Source: Bacillota bacterium (lineage in GTDB: Bacteria; Bacillota; Clostridia; Oscillospirales; Ruminococcaceae). From it: DNA of 64,000 nucleotides. Positions 7,825 through 17,455 of the stretch are shown in pieces. Every line of letters begins with the position of its first letter. Within the stretch, counting starts at the first letter, position 1. The notes under the pieces were generated by a model. The model saw nothing but the letters and a program-made list of their open reading frames with translations, did no database searches and was not told where the DNA came from. The stretch covers positions 33,248 through 97,247 of the forward strand of contig JAEZKF010000029.1 in assembly GCA_023415575.1 (NCBI GenBank), in the 5' to 3' direction. Both the position numbers and the translations under genes were made by a program.

Positions 7825-9324
7825 TTAGTCCCTAGGCCGCATGGTCGGGAACAGCAGGACGTCGCGTATGGAATAACTGCCCGTCAGTAGCATGACAATG
7901 CGGTCAATGCCGATGCCAAGTCCGCCTGTCGGGGGCATGCCGTATTCAAGCGCAGTCAAAAAGTCCTCATCTACGTCGTTGGCCTCGTCGTCACCCTGCG
8001 CCTTAAGCTGTGCCTGCCGTTCAAACCGCTCACGCTGGTCAATGGGGTCGTTGAGCTCGCTGAAGGCATTTGCGTGCTCCCTGCCCACAATAAACAGCTC
8101 AAACCGCTCGGTGTAGTCGGGGTCTGAGGGCTTGCGCTTGGCAAGCGGAGAGATCTCTACCGGATGCTCGGTAATAAAGGTGGGCTGCACCAGATGCTCT
8201 TCGCAGTAATGCTCAAAGAACAGGTTGAGGATATCGCCTTTTTGGTGACGGTCCTCATATTCAATATGATGCTTGTCCGCAATCGATTTTGCTTCTTCTG
8301 TGGTCTTTATCTCATAGAAATCAACGCCGGAGTATTTCTTAACCGCCTCGGCCATGGTGATGCGCTCAAAGGGCTTGCCGAGGTCAATCTCCACATCGTT
8401 GTAAACAATCTTGGTTGTGCCGAGCACCTTTTGTGCCACGGTGCGAATAAGCTGCTCGGTGATATCCATCATACCATGGAAATCAGTATAGGCCTCGTAC
8501 AGCTCAAGCAGTGTAAACTCGGGGTTGTGGCGTACCGAGATGCCTTCGTTGCGGAACACCCTGCCTATTTCGTACACCTTCTCAAACCCGCCGACAATAA
8601 GCCTTTTGAGATGCAGCTCAAGCGCGATGCGCATATACAAATCAATGTCCAGCGCGTTGTGGTGGGTGATAAAGGGACGGGCTGCCGCACCGCCTGCAAT
8701 CGGGTGCAGGACGGGGGTTTCTACTTCAAGATAGCCCAGAGAATCCAAAAATGCGCGAATCTCCTTGATGATAAGCGAACGCTTAACAAACGCATCCTTG
8801 ACATCGGGGTTGACAATCAAATCAAGGTAACGCTGGCGGTAGCGCAGCTCGGTGTCTTTAAGTCCATGCCATTTTTCCGGCAGCGGCAAAAGAGACTTAG
8901 AAAGCAGCACCAGATGATGCGCATGCACCGAAATCTCGCCCCGGCGGGTGCGAAATACCATGCCCTTTACGCCTACGATGTCGCCGATATCCCATTTCTT
9001 GAAGTCGGCGTAGTTCTCCTCGCCGATGTCGTCAATCTTAACGTAAACCTGAATCTTACCGCTAGCATCGCGCACGTCAATAAAGTTTGCCTTGCCCATA
9101 TCGCGCCAGGACATAATGCGTCCGGCAATGGACACCTCGGTACCATCGAGCTCTTCAAACTTCTCGACAATCTGGGCAGCGTAGGCCGTGCGGTCAAAGG
9201 TTGTAATCTCAAAGGGGTTCTTGTTCTCCGCCTTTAAGTTGGCAAGCTTTTCCCTTCTAATACGCAGTATCTCGGAAAGATCCTGTTCCTGTTCGTTTAC
9301 CTGTGGCTCAATGAGTTCGCTCAT
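7825..9324 (-). CDS. lysS: Lysyl-tRNA synthetase, class II
   Basis: Charges tRNA-Lys. The 499-residue length is typical of the bacterial class II enzyme. It has an N-terminal OB-fold anticodon domain (about residues 60-165), then class II motif 1 near FLDSLGYLEVETPVLHP, motif 2 (YEIGRVFRNEGISVRHNPEF) and motif 3 (GGLGIGIDRIVMLL) close to the C-terminus. GAAAGGAA precedes the ATG. It follows greA by 95 bp, the greA-lysS order common in Firmicutes. Confidence 0.97.
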   Translation of the reverse strand: MSELIEPQVNEQEQDLSEILRIRREKLANLKAENKNPFEITTFDRTAYAAQIVEKFEELDGTEVSIAGRIMSWRDMGKANFIDVRDASGKIQVYVKIDDIGEENYADFKKWDIGDIVGVKGMVFRTRRGEISVHAHHLVLLSKSLLPLPEKWHGLKDTELRYRQRYLDLIVNPDVKDAFVKRSLIIKEIRAFLDSLGYLEVETPVLHPIAGGAAARPFITHHNALDIDLYMRIALELHLKRLIVGGFEKVYEIGRVFRNEGISVRHNPEFTLLELYEAYTDFHGMMDITEQLIRTVAQKVLGTTKIVYNDVEIDLGKPFERITMAEAVKKYSGVDFYEIKTTEEAKSIADKHHIEYEDRHQKGDILNLFFEHYCEEHLVQPTFITEHPVEISPLAKRKPSDPDYTERFELFIVGREHANAFSELNDPIDQRERFERQAQLKAQGDDEANDVDEDFLTALEYGMPPTGGLGIGIDRIVMLLTGSYSIRDVLLFPTMRPRD

Positions 9325-9419
9325 GCGTTTTCGTTCCTTTCATTTTTGGCATGTCCCCCGGGGCCCTGCACAAAACCAAGGTCGACGGCTGGGCGGACAC
9401 ACCCTGCTACGTCAACTGT

Positions 9420-9893
9420 TTATTTGCTGATTGCGAGGATTTCAAACTTAATGATGCCTGCGGGGGCCTCTACCTCAACCACATCGCCGGCCTTGTGACC
9501 GAGCAGGGCCTTGCCGATGGGCGATTCGTCGGAGATCTTTCCCTTCTCGGGGTCAGCCTCGGTAGAGCCGACGATGGTGTAATCAAGCTCCTCATCAAAC
9601 TCCAAGTCCTTAACTTTCACCTTGGAGCCGACGTTAACCGTCTCGGTGGAAATCTCCTCCTCGTCAAGGAGCTTCACATTTTTGAGCATAGCTTCGATGG
9701 TGGCAATGCGCGACTCTATGATAGCCTGCTCGTTCTTGGCCTCGTCGTACTCGCTGTTTTCGGAGAGGTCTCCGAAGGACAAGGCAACCTTAATCTTTTC
9801 TGAAATCTCTTTGCGCTTTATGGTTTTAAGTTCTTCTAGCTCACTTTCCAGTTTCTTTAAGCCCTCGTCGGTAAGTAAAATCGGTTTAGCCAT
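9420..9893 (-). CDS. greA: Transcription elongation factor GreA
   Basis: Rescues backtracked RNA polymerase by stimulating transcript cleavage through the secondary channel. The 157-residue protein has the N-terminal coiled-coil hairpin with the acidic tip (LSFGDLSENSEYDEAKNEQA) and the C-terminal FKBP-like domain (VGSTEADPEKGKISDESPIG). AGAAAGGAAAATGACCT precedes the ATG. A consensus promoter lies at 10068-10096, leaving a leader of about 170 bases with a strong hairpin. Confidence 0.97.
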   Translation of the reverse strand: MAKPILLTDEGLKKLESELEELKTIKRKEISEKIKVALSFGDLSENSEYDEAKNEQAIIESRIATIEAMLKNVKLLDEEEISTETVNVGSKVKVKDLEFDEELDYTIVGSTEADPEKGKISDESPIGKALLGHKAGDVVEVEAPAGIIKFEILAISK

Positions 9894-9964
9894 AGGTCAT
9901 TTTCCTTTCTGATTAATGCTCAAGAATTATGAACAAAACATGCCTGCCGCTTATACTTCGGCGA

Positions 9965-10011
9965 ATAGTCAATTACCATCGACCAAAGCCGATGGTGTTC
10001 ATTTAGACTAT
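9965..10011 (-). other. Nested hairpin in the greA leader
   Basis: The leader holds two nested perfect stems: ATAGTC pairs with GACTAT, and inside it ACCATCG pairs with CGATGGT around an 8-base loop. No T run follows, so it is not a plain terminator. I do not recognise a riboswitch class. Confidence 0.55.
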
Positions 10012-10067
10012 GAAGGCTTTACAAAAAGCGTCCGCTGCACAAAATAAGGCAGCGTGACAATATTTGT

Positions 10068-10096
10068 ATTATAGTAAAAGCGGTATGGGATGTCAA
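10068..10096 (-). promoter_or_regulatory. greA-lysS promoter
   Basis: Perfect consensus on the minus strand: TTGACA, 17-base spacer, TATAAT. Expected start near 10061. Confidence 0.88.
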
Positions 10097-10161
10097 TAGC
10101 ACTAGATAAAACAAGTTGCGGTAGATATGCGCGTCCTGCTTTATATTGTATGCAGTTTGTC

Positions 10162-10995
10162 TTAGCCTTTGCACATAAAAAAGGCATGTACATACCCCGA
10201 AAGATCGGCTGTCTCGATGATTCGCCGGCCGGCATAGACCTGCCCGGGAAGAAGGGAGAGATACTCCCGTCTGCCGCTCAGCTCACAGGCGGCGGCAAAG
10301 AAGCTCACCGCATCAATCCCGTTTGGCACAAGCGCCTGCTGGTCGCAAGTCAGGTTCAGGCTGTTCAGGGCGAGCGTGTTAGGTGGAATCTGTCCGGTTT
10401 GCGGGCGCGTTCCAAGCACAACGAGCGAGCGCGGCATCGATTCGGTTAGGCTGCCTGCGTCGGGCGAGAAGATGACAAAACAATCAGAAAGTGAAGATAT
10501 GCGTTCGGTCATCACAAGCGGTGCACCGTAAAGGTCTAAAAGCATTTGTCGGGTTTCATTATAAGCATCCGGGTTTTGCGTGTATACCTTTACAATCGGG
10601 GAGTATTTAATCAGTGTTTCCGCAAAGGATGCGTATATTCCGTCCGGATCAACAAGTCCGATTACTCTGCGAATCAAGGGAACCGGCAGCAGTTCGCTGA
10701 TTTTGGTGCACAGGCGCAGCATAATCTTTCTTTCAAAATGATGCGGATAAAAGCAAAGCGCGCTGATATCGCTTGGCAGCTCCAAGCTGTCGGCTAAAAT
10801 AACACGTCCGCTAAAGCGGGGATAGAGCTCACGCAAGGCGGTGTAGTCCGGTTGCTTTTTCTTGTATGGGATGGTCAACAGGTAATAATCCAAGCCATCC
10901 TGTGCACAGTAACGCGCCGTGCCCTTTTCCCTTTTCAGCCACGCGATGAGACCCTTGTTTCTCCTTTGAGTCATAGGCACAGCCGCGACAAACAT
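10162..10995 (-). CDS. Conserved hypothetical protein with a possible Rossmann-like core
   Basis: A 277-residue protein I do not recognise. The middle (about residues 110-175) alternates hydrophobic strands and helices, RRVIGLVDPDGIYASFAETL followed by SPIVKVYTQN and DCFVIFSP. This looks like a nucleotide-binding Rossmann half with a glycine after the first strand, but the classical GxGxxG is absent. No signal peptide or membrane helix. GGGGGCGG precedes the ATG at 10995; the internal ATG at residue 8 is an alternative. It is flanked by terminator-like hairpins and the greA promoter, so it appears to be a single-gene unit. Function unknown. Confidence 0.75.
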   Translation of the reverse strand: MFVAAVPMTQRRNKGLIAWLKREKGTARYCAQDGLDYYLLTIPYKKKQPDYTALRELYPRFSGRVILADSLELPSDISALCFYPHHFERKIMLRLCTKISELLPVPLIRRVIGLVDPDGIYASFAETLIKYSPIVKVYTQNPDAYNETRQMLLDLYGAPLVMTERISSLSDCFVIFSPDAGSLTESMPRSLVVLGTRPQTGQIPPNTLALNSLNLTCDQQALVPNGIDAVSFFAAACELSGRREYLSLLPGQVYAGRRIIETADLSGYVHAFFMCKG

Positions 10996-11111
10996 GGCAC
11001 CGCCCCCTGTGACAGATGTCTATTGTCCTAAGCAAGTATATGCCCGCCGTTTTGGGTATCATGACACCATGAGGGAAAAGGCTGGTCGAAAATGCGGCTT
11101 GATTTTTGGAA

Positions 11112-11144
11112 AGACCACCTGCAGCTTGCATTTGCAGGTGGTCT
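11112..11144 (-). terminator. Hairpin after the S41 protease gene
   Basis: A 12-bp perfect stem (AGACCACCTGCA and complement, 9-base loop), 41 bp past the ctp stop; TTCC follows on the minus strand. Probable terminator of the ftsEX-M23-ctp operon. Confidence 0.7.
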
Positions 11145-11185
11145 ATTGTTAACATTGTGGGTTTGCGTAATCAACCAAACAGTGA

Positions 11186-12451
11186 TTAAGAAGATGCTTC
11201 AGAGGATGCGGCTGCCTGATTCTGAACCTCCGCGAGGTTCTTCTTGGTTGCTTCGATTACTTCAATCGCCTTTTTAAGCTGGGCATCGTCATCGGCAGAA
11301 ACAAGCTCTATATCAAATGCAGTGAGCGTCTTGTCCTTTTCGCCGGTCATCGTCACTTCAAAGTCCGGTTGCAGACCGATGCCGTCGAACTTATCGCTCT
11401 TAGGCGGGTTGTACACCGCCACGGTAAAGGATACGGCCGAGCCATCGTTGAGCTTAAACACCTGCTGCATTGAGCCCTTGCCGGCAGTCTTTGTGCCGAC
11501 GGACTTCGCCGCACCGTAATCACGCATTGCCTGAACAAACAGCTCTGCTACTGAGGCCGTGCTGTTGTTGGTCAGCACCATCATGGGCAGGTCGACATAT
11601 GAGGAATCGCTCTTTGCGATAATCTTTGTTTCGCCGCTCTTGTAGGTAGCGGATACCAAAGTGCCCTCGGGCAGGAGCTTATCAAGCATCGCAGCCGCAG
11701 AGCTGAGGTTGCCGCCGCTGTTGCCGCGTAGGTCAAAGATTAAACCGATTGCGCCCTGCTTAATCATCTCGTCAACAGCCTTTTCAAACTGCGTGGGGGT
11801 ATTGTCGTTAAAGCTGACAATGCGGATATACGCATTGGTGTCTATCATCTTATAGTAGACCGACGGAACCTCTACCTCGCGGCGGGTAATCTCTACCTCA
11901 CTATCGGTTGCCTCGCGGCGGATGGTCAGCTGAACCTTTGTGCCCGCCTCGCCCTTGAGCATCTCAAGCGCCTCGTCTACCGTCGCTGCGGTGACATCCA
12001 ACTCGTCTACCTTGATAATCAAATCGCCGACTTGAAGCAAGGATGCGGAGTCCTCATCCGCACCGCTTGAAAAAACCTCGGTAATGAGGATATAGCCTGA
12101 CGGGTCTTTTTCATACTTTGCCCCGATGTTTACGCTTTTACCCGCATATTGATCATTGAGGGTCTTGTACTGCTCGGGCGTGTAGTAAACGGCATACGGA
12201 TCGTCAATGCCGCCCAAAAAGCCCTTGGCAATGTTGGATTGCAGGGTGTCCTCATTAATCTTGCCCGAATAGTTTTGACGCACCAGACGCTCAAGCTCGC
12301 TGAGCTTCTCGTACATCGATTCGCGCTCTTTGAGGTTGTAAACCATTGAGTTAAAGTTGGTCATCGATATGACCATAGTGATGGAAAAGGTAACGGCAGC
12401 GGTTATGGCCATAAAGGTGATAGCCGCGCCCAGGGAAATCTTTTTTCTCAT
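11186..12451 (-). CDS. Carboxyl-terminal processing protease, S41 family
   Basis: A membrane-anchored serine protease that cleaves protein C-termini outside the cell. The 421-residue protein has an N-terminal membrane anchor (AAITFMAITAAVTFSITMVI), a PDZ domain at about 95-175, then the S41 core with FDLRGNSGGNLSSA, the catalytic serine in NSTASVAELF and the catalytic lysine in TAGKGSMQ. ATG 12451 follows GGAGGAACT; a 13-residue extension to 12490 is not supported. It directly follows the M23 hydrolase gene of the ftsEX operon. In other bacteria Ctp proteases control cell-wall hydrolases or sporulation signalling, so a role in tuning the M23 partner is a fair inference. Confidence 0.93.
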   Translation of the reverse strand: MRKKISLGAAITFMAITAAVTFSITMVISMTNFNSMVYNLKERESMYEKLSELERLVRQNYSGKINEDTLQSNIAKGFLGGIDDPYAVYYTPEQYKTLNDQYAGKSVNIGAKYEKDPSGYILITEVFSSGADEDSASLLQVGDLIIKVDELDVTAATVDEALEMLKGEAGTKVQLTIRREATDSEVEITRREVEVPSVYYKMIDTNAYIRIVSFNDNTPTQFEKAVDEMIKQGAIGLIFDLRGNSGGNLSSAAAMLDKLLPEGTLVSATYKSGETKIIAKSDSSYVDLPMMVLTNNSTASVAELFVQAMRDYGAAKSVGTKTAGKGSMQQVFKLNDGSAVSFTVAVYNPPKSDKFDGIGLQPDFEVTMTGEKDKTLTAFDIELVSADDDAQLKKAIEVIEATKKNLAEVQNQAAASSEASS

Positions 12452-12560
12452 AGTTCCTCCGCTTGGTATGTGCACAAAAAACGCTCGCACATACGGTTGA
12501 GAGCAGTTTTTTGAGATGCTCTCAGCTCGGAATTCGCAGATGCCGGCATAATCTCACAGA

Positions 12561-13856
12561 TTAGGTCTTGGTGTAGTAGTTCATCGGGTTGGTATGCTTT
12601 CCATCCTTACGGATTTCAAAATGCAGGTGTGGTCCGGTCGACCATCCGGTGGAGCCCACCTTGCCGACCTCATCGCCCTGCGATACCCAGTCGCCCAAAC
12701 TGACCGAGATGCTGGATAAATGCGCGTACAAAGTCGCGTATCCGCCGCCGTGGTCAATAATAACATACATGCCGTAGCCGACGCCGGCCGTATAATTGGT
12801 CTGCACAAAGGCGACCTTTCCGGCGTTTGCTGCCTTAACAGACTTACCATACACTCCGGAGCCCGTGATGTCAATACCCGTGTGGAAGTCCGAGCCGTTG
12901 AACCGCCAGCCGTAGTAGGAAGAGATGCTGCTGAATCCGGGCAAGGGCCAGCTGAATTCACCGCCGACATACTCGCCGGTGCTGCCGATTTCCGCCATTA
13001 AGCGGTCAATCTCAGCCTTGGCCTCGTCAAGTTCCTTCTGTATCTTTGCCTTGTTGGCGTTGTATTCCGCTTCTGCCTTCTTGAGGATGGAAACGTCCTG
13101 GCTCAGCGAGTTATATTGACTCTCCAGCTGCTTTTTCTTCGCGGCTTCTTCTTCTTTGGCAGTATCTACCTCTGCCTTTGCAGCATCAATCTCCGCCTTG
13201 GCCGCTTCGATATCCGCCTTGTCTTGGCGCAGCCTGTCAATCAGTTCCTCATCATGCTGGGTGACGCGCTTGATGTACTCGCTGCGCTCTAAAAACTCAG
13301 AAAAGCTCTGGGCGCCAAACAGCACGTTCATGACACTTGAGGTATCGGTCATATACAGCGCCCGGATGCGCACCTTAAACAGCTCATAGTTTTTGTCAAT
13401 GTCCGCCTGCTTGTCTGCTATCTCCTGCTCCTTTTGCGCAATCTCCTCATTAAGCACGGCAATGCGCTCCTGCAAAATAGCAAGCTGCTCCTGAGAAATG
13501 GCGATCTGGCGGCTTACACTGTTTTGCTTTGCAATGGTTTTAGACTTTTCATCAGCTATGTTGTCAATATTCTTCTTAATTGCATCAAGCTCTTTTTGCA
13601 GCTTTTCGTAATCGTCCTTTAAGCCTTCCAGCTTTTCGCTTGCCTGGGTTTTGGACTTGGAGGAGGACGAAGTGCCCGATGAGGAATCATCAGAATCATC
13701 ATCCGAATCCTCTGTACCTGCAGCCTTCGAGGAGGTCTTGCTGGACGAGCCTCCAATAGTGAGTCCGTATGTACTCTGCGGCACTGCCGAAAGAGTGACG
13801 AGAAATGCACAAATTACCGCAAAGAGCCGCATGCCGGATTTGAATTTTGGGTTCAT
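12561..13856 (-). CDS. Secreted murein hydrolase activator / M23 (LytM) endopeptidase with coiled coil
   Basis: A 431-residue protein. A signal peptide (about residues 1-32) is followed by a Ser/Asp-rich linker, a long two-part coiled coil (about 75-285) and a C-terminal LytM domain with the zinc ligands of M23 enzymes: H and D in FHTGIDI, and HLHFEI. It is thus probably an active peptidoglycan endopeptidase, the Gram-positive counterpart of EnvC/PcsB, which FtsEX activates through the coiled coil. It lies 37 bp downstream of ftsX, with GAAAGGAGGG at its ATG, which supports that partnership. Confidence 0.93.
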   Translation of the reverse strand: MNPKFKSGMRLFAVICAFLVTLSAVPQSTYGLTIGGSSSKTSSKAAGTEDSDDDSDDSSSGTSSSSKSKTQASEKLEGLKDDYEKLQKELDAIKKNIDNIADEKSKTIAKQNSVSRQIAISQEQLAILQERIAVLNEEIAQKEQEIADKQADIDKNYELFKVRIRALYMTDTSSVMNVLFGAQSFSEFLERSEYIKRVTQHDEELIDRLRQDKADIEAAKAEIDAAKAEVDTAKEEEAAKKKQLESQYNSLSQDVSILKKAEAEYNANKAKIQKELDEAKAEIDRLMAEIGSTGEYVGGEFSWPLPGFSSISSYYGWRFNGSDFHTGIDITGSGVYGKSVKAANAGKVAFVQTNYTAGVGYGMYVIIDHGGGYATLYAHLSSISVSLGDWVSQGDEVGKVGSTGWSTGPHLHFEIRKDGKHTNPMNYYTKT

Positions 13857-13893
13857 CTAAAAGCCCTCCTTTCAGGTTTGTAACGTGTGATGA

Positions 13894-14802
13894 CTAAACC
13901 TTCAGATGCTTTCTGACAAACAGCATGCTGCCGAAGGTGCCCGACAGCACACCCGCCGATACAAACCCCAAAAAGATTCGATCGGCAACTGACTCAAACG
14001 GCACAAAATTGCGGTAGGCAAGCGCAAGCCAGCCCGTGGCATTCTCCGAAAGGCTGCGCAGGATGTAGTCGTAGCCGAGCCATATAATACCAAACGCAAG
14101 CAGGGCGGAGATAAGCCCTAATATGGTGCCCTCGATGATAAAGGGCAGGCGGATAAAGCTGTCGGTGGCTCCTACAAACTTCATAATGCTGATTTCACGC
14201 CTGCGGTTAAACACCGTAATCTTAATGGTGTTTGCCGTGATGATAAGCGACACTAAAATAAGAATCGCCACTACAAAAACGCCAAACAGGTTGACGGCAT
14301 TCTTGATGCCGGTTATTGAGGAGGCAACCTCCATCGGCGCGCTGACGCTTTCAACGCCTGCAAGCCCTTTTAGCTGTTCTACCGTTTCCTCTAGTTGTGA
14401 CAAATCCTCCACCTTGATGACATAGGTATCCGGCAGAGGGTTGTCCTCCCCGCGCAGGCCGGCCATCAGGTCGCTGTACTCGCCCATTGTTTCGGCGAAC
14501 TGCTCGATGCCTTCCTCCTTGGGAATATACTTAATGTCAATAATGTTATCCACCTTGCGGATTTCGCTGTCGAGTGTAGTGCGGGTAAGGTCGGGGATAT
14601 CATCCTTAAGAAATACCTTGACCTCGTTTTGAGACTCTACATAGCCGACGATGCCGTTTACGTTGATTGAAAACAGCAGTGCCCCGCCAATCAACAAAAG
14701 GCATGCGGTAAGAACGCCTACCGATGCCACACTCATCATGCGGTTAACCCAAACATTCCGCGCACCTTCCCGCAAAAGGTAGCCAAAACTGCTCGCTTTC
14801 AT
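13894..14802 (-). CDS. ftsX: Cell division protein FtsX
   Basis: Membrane subunit of the FtsEX complex, which transmits ATP hydrolysis to extracellular peptidoglycan hydrolases. The 302-residue protein has the cytoplasmic N-terminus (MKASSFGYLLREGARNVWVN), a first membrane helix near 22-45, an extracellular domain to about 165, and three further helices in the FtsX permease domain including the FNRRREISIMKFVGATDSFI coupling loop. GGAGGCC precedes the ATG, 3 bp after the ftsE stop. Confidence 0.96.
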   Translation of the reverse strand: MKASSFGYLLREGARNVWVNRMMSVASVGVLTACLLLIGGALLFSINVNGIVGYVESQNEVKVFLKDDIPDLTRTTLDSEIRKVDNIIDIKYIPKEEGIEQFAETMGEYSDLMAGLRGEDNPLPDTYVIKVEDLSQLEETVEQLKGLAGVESVSAPMEVASSITGIKNAVNLFGVFVVAILILVSLIITANTIKITVFNRRREISIMKFVGATDSFIRLPFIIEGTILGLISALLAFGIIWLGYDYILRSLSENATGWLALAYRNFVPFESVADRIFLGFVSAGVLSGTFGSMLFVRKHLKV

Positions 14803-14805
14803 ATG

Positions 14806-15486
<681 letters not shown>

Positions 15487-15561
15487 TGCGTTCCTTCGCC
15501 TCCGGGATTATCTGGATGGTAACACACGCTTCATCCGGGTAATCCTACAATCCTTTATATC

Positions 15562-16659
15562 TTAATACTTCACAGGATTTGATGTCAGGTACTTCTTAAC
15601 CATCAGGGCCACCTTGAACACGATGGCATGGTCAAACTCTCTTAGGTCAAGACCGGTGAGCTTCTTAATCTTCTCAAGACGGTAGACCAGAGTATTGCGG
15701 TGCACAAACAGCTTGCGGGAGGTTTCCGAAACGTTGAGGTTGTTTTCAAAGAAGCGCTGAATGGTAAACAGCGTTTCCTGGTCAAGCGACTCGATTGAGC
15801 CCTTCTTAAACACCTCGCGCAGGAACATCTCGCACAAAGTTGTGGGCAGCTGATAGATAAGACGCGCAATACCGAGGTTGTCGTAGCTGACAATCGACTT
15901 CTCGGTGTCAAACACCTTGCCGACCTCAAGGGCAACCTGAGCTTCCTTAAATGAGCGCGCAAGCTCCTTTACACCCACAACGGCGGTGCCAATACCAACC
16001 ACAGCGGAGGTATAGAACTCGCTTGAGAGGGTGTCGACAATGGAGCGTGCAAGCTTTTCAAGGTCGCGCGACTCAATGTTGGGCTTAATCTCCTTAACCA
16101 GCACAACATCGGTTTCGCTGATATTGAACACAAAGTCCTTCTGCTTGTCCGGGAACAGGTTCTGGATAACCTCAAATACCGAGACATCATTAACGGTGTT
16201 AACCCGAATTAAGATAACCACGCGGCTGACGTCGGTGCTAAAATGCAGCTCACGCGCCTTGACGTAGATATCTCCGGGCAGGATGTTATCGAGAATAACG
16301 TTCTTGATAAAGTTGTTGCGATCGTACTTCTCATCATAGTACTGCTTGATGCTTGCAAGCGATACCGCAAGGATGGCCGCGTACTTGGCGGCGATGTCAT
16401 CGGTGCCCTCCACAAATACCGCATAATCGGGTCTAGGGCGGGTTCCAAACGGCTTATAGGTATAGCCGTCGCGCACAAAGGTATCGTGGGAATCGGAAAG
16501 ATCGAACGGCTGGTATCCGCTGACCTCTGTCACCGTTTCGCCAATCTTGGAAAGCTCACTGCAGGAGACGATGGTTGCATTTTCGTCCACCACTCCAATA
16601 ACCCGGTCAATAGAATCCCGCATCTGGTGAACCACGCCTTGAAATAGTCTGTTTGACAT
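15562..16659 (-). CDS. PucR/CdaR-type transcriptional regulator
   Basis: A 365-residue regulator. The N-terminal region (MSNRLFQGVVHQMRDSIDRV, VIGVVDENATIVSCSELSKI) resembles the sugar-diacid recognition domain of CdaR-like proteins. A GGDEF-like central domain (about 155-270) follows, and the C-terminus is the PucR helix-turn-helix: NLNVSETSRKLFVHRNTLVY then RLEKIKKLTGLDLREFDHAI. ATG 16659 follows AAGAAGGG; the frame extends to 16737 without support. It precedes ftsE, a position I have seen in other Clostridia, so it may control the ftsEX operon, but its ligand is unknown. Confidence 0.88.
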   Translation of the reverse strand: MSNRLFQGVVHQMRDSIDRVIGVVDENATIVSCSELSKIGETVTEVSGYQPFDLSDSHDTFVRDGYTYKPFGTRPRPDYAVFVEGTDDIAAKYAAILAVSLASIKQYYDEKYDRNNFIKNVILDNILPGDIYVKARELHFSTDVSRVVILIRVNTVNDVSVFEVIQNLFPDKQKDFVFNISETDVVLVKEIKPNIESRDLEKLARSIVDTLSSEFYTSAVVGIGTAVVGVKELARSFKEAQVALEVGKVFDTEKSIVSYDNLGIARLIYQLPTTLCEMFLREVFKKGSIESLDQETLFTIQRFFENNLNVSETSRKLFVHRNTLVYRLEKIKKLTGLDLREFDHAIVFKVALMVKKYLTSNPVKY

Positions 16660-16778
16660 ATCGTATCCCTTCTTCTCGTATCTCGTTCTGTCTATCCGTC
16701 CGTCCAGCCGCCGAACCTCAGGATGCAAAGAGAACAACTAAGCCCGAAATTAGGTTCGCCAGCTTATAGCTAATATTC

Positions 16779-16807
16779 ATTTTACATAATTTTCGCCAAA
16801 TTTGCAA
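16779..16807 (-). promoter_or_regulatory. Putative promoter of the PucR-ftsEX operon
   Basis: Minus strand TTGCAA, 17-base spacer, TAAAAT; predicted leader about 115 bases. The rest of the intergenic stretch 16660-17000 holds only the cheX terminator. Confidence 0.55.
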
Positions 16808-16958
16808 TATGATATACCGCAAAACAGATGGGATTATGGCTCGTTTGCAGTAAAAGACCAAAATGCCGCCTGATATTTTTTAATAGTACACCATTTTGTC
16901 CATTCATGTGTTAATAAAATTAAAATTCCCCCTGCCGAAAGATGCAGGCCGAAAACAC

Positions 16959-16990
16959 AAGGCATGGTATGCTTATGCACACCACGCCTT
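16959..16990 (-). terminator. Terminator of the hemerythrin-cheX operon
   Basis: Perfect 10-bp stem (AAGGCGTGGT with ACCATGCCTT, 12-base loop), 10 bp past the cheX stop and followed by GTGTTTTC. Confidence 0.75.
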
Positions 16991-16999
16991 TGTATGTAG

Positions 17000-17455
17000 C
17001 TATTTTGAAAGGTTAATCGCAAGCCCCACTGCACCGATATCGGTGACGATGCAGGTACTTGAACTTGCAGTGCTTACATCGCAGCTTAATTCGGAGTCGA
17101 GCGATACCACTTTAGGCGGCGTAATATCGCACACAACGTTTTGCTCAGAAAGGAAGACAAGCGCCTTACCGCTGATAATGTTCGCAATCTCGCCGATGGC
17201 GGACATGACAAAATCATCTACCGCGTCAAAATCCATGCCGCTCATAATCTTCACCATCTCAAGTGCTGTTTCACTCGGGAAATGATAGATAATCTCCCCG
17301 CCTAAATCTCCCGTTACACCGATGGCGATGCTGATACCTGTACTGCGGTCAATGCTGTTTCCATTGTCCTGATTTGCAACGCTGTTGATATCGAGCATGA
17401 GCTGGAAAACATCCCGCGTTGCGTTGAAAAATGGCTGATAAAGTGCGTTAGTCAT
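17000..17455 (-). CDS. cheX: CheX-type chemotaxis phosphatase
   Basis: CheX/CheC family proteins dephosphorylate CheY-P. The 151-residue protein covers one CheX domain and has the catalytic E-x-x-N pair, E89 and N92, in SAIGEIANIISGKA; the alternating strand-helix layout (GEIIYHFPSETALEMVKIMS) fits. It overlaps the hemerythrin gene upstream by 8 bp, so the two are translated together. No other chemotaxis gene is in the window, so its response-regulator partner is unknown. It may act on a non-flagellar CheY-like protein. Confidence 0.88.
   Translation of the reverse strand: MTNALYQPFFNATRDVFQLMLDINSVANQDNGNSIDRSTGISIAIGVTGDLGGEIIYHFPSETALEMVKIMSGMDFDAVDDFVMSAIGEIANIISGKALVFLSEQNVVCDITPPKVVSLDSELSCDVSTASSSTCIVTDIGAVGLAINLSK

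Noticed and set aside
8164..9237. A 357-codon plus-strand open frame
   Set aside because: It is exactly antisense to lysS, has no ribosome site and no recognisable motif; a shadow of a well-supported gene.
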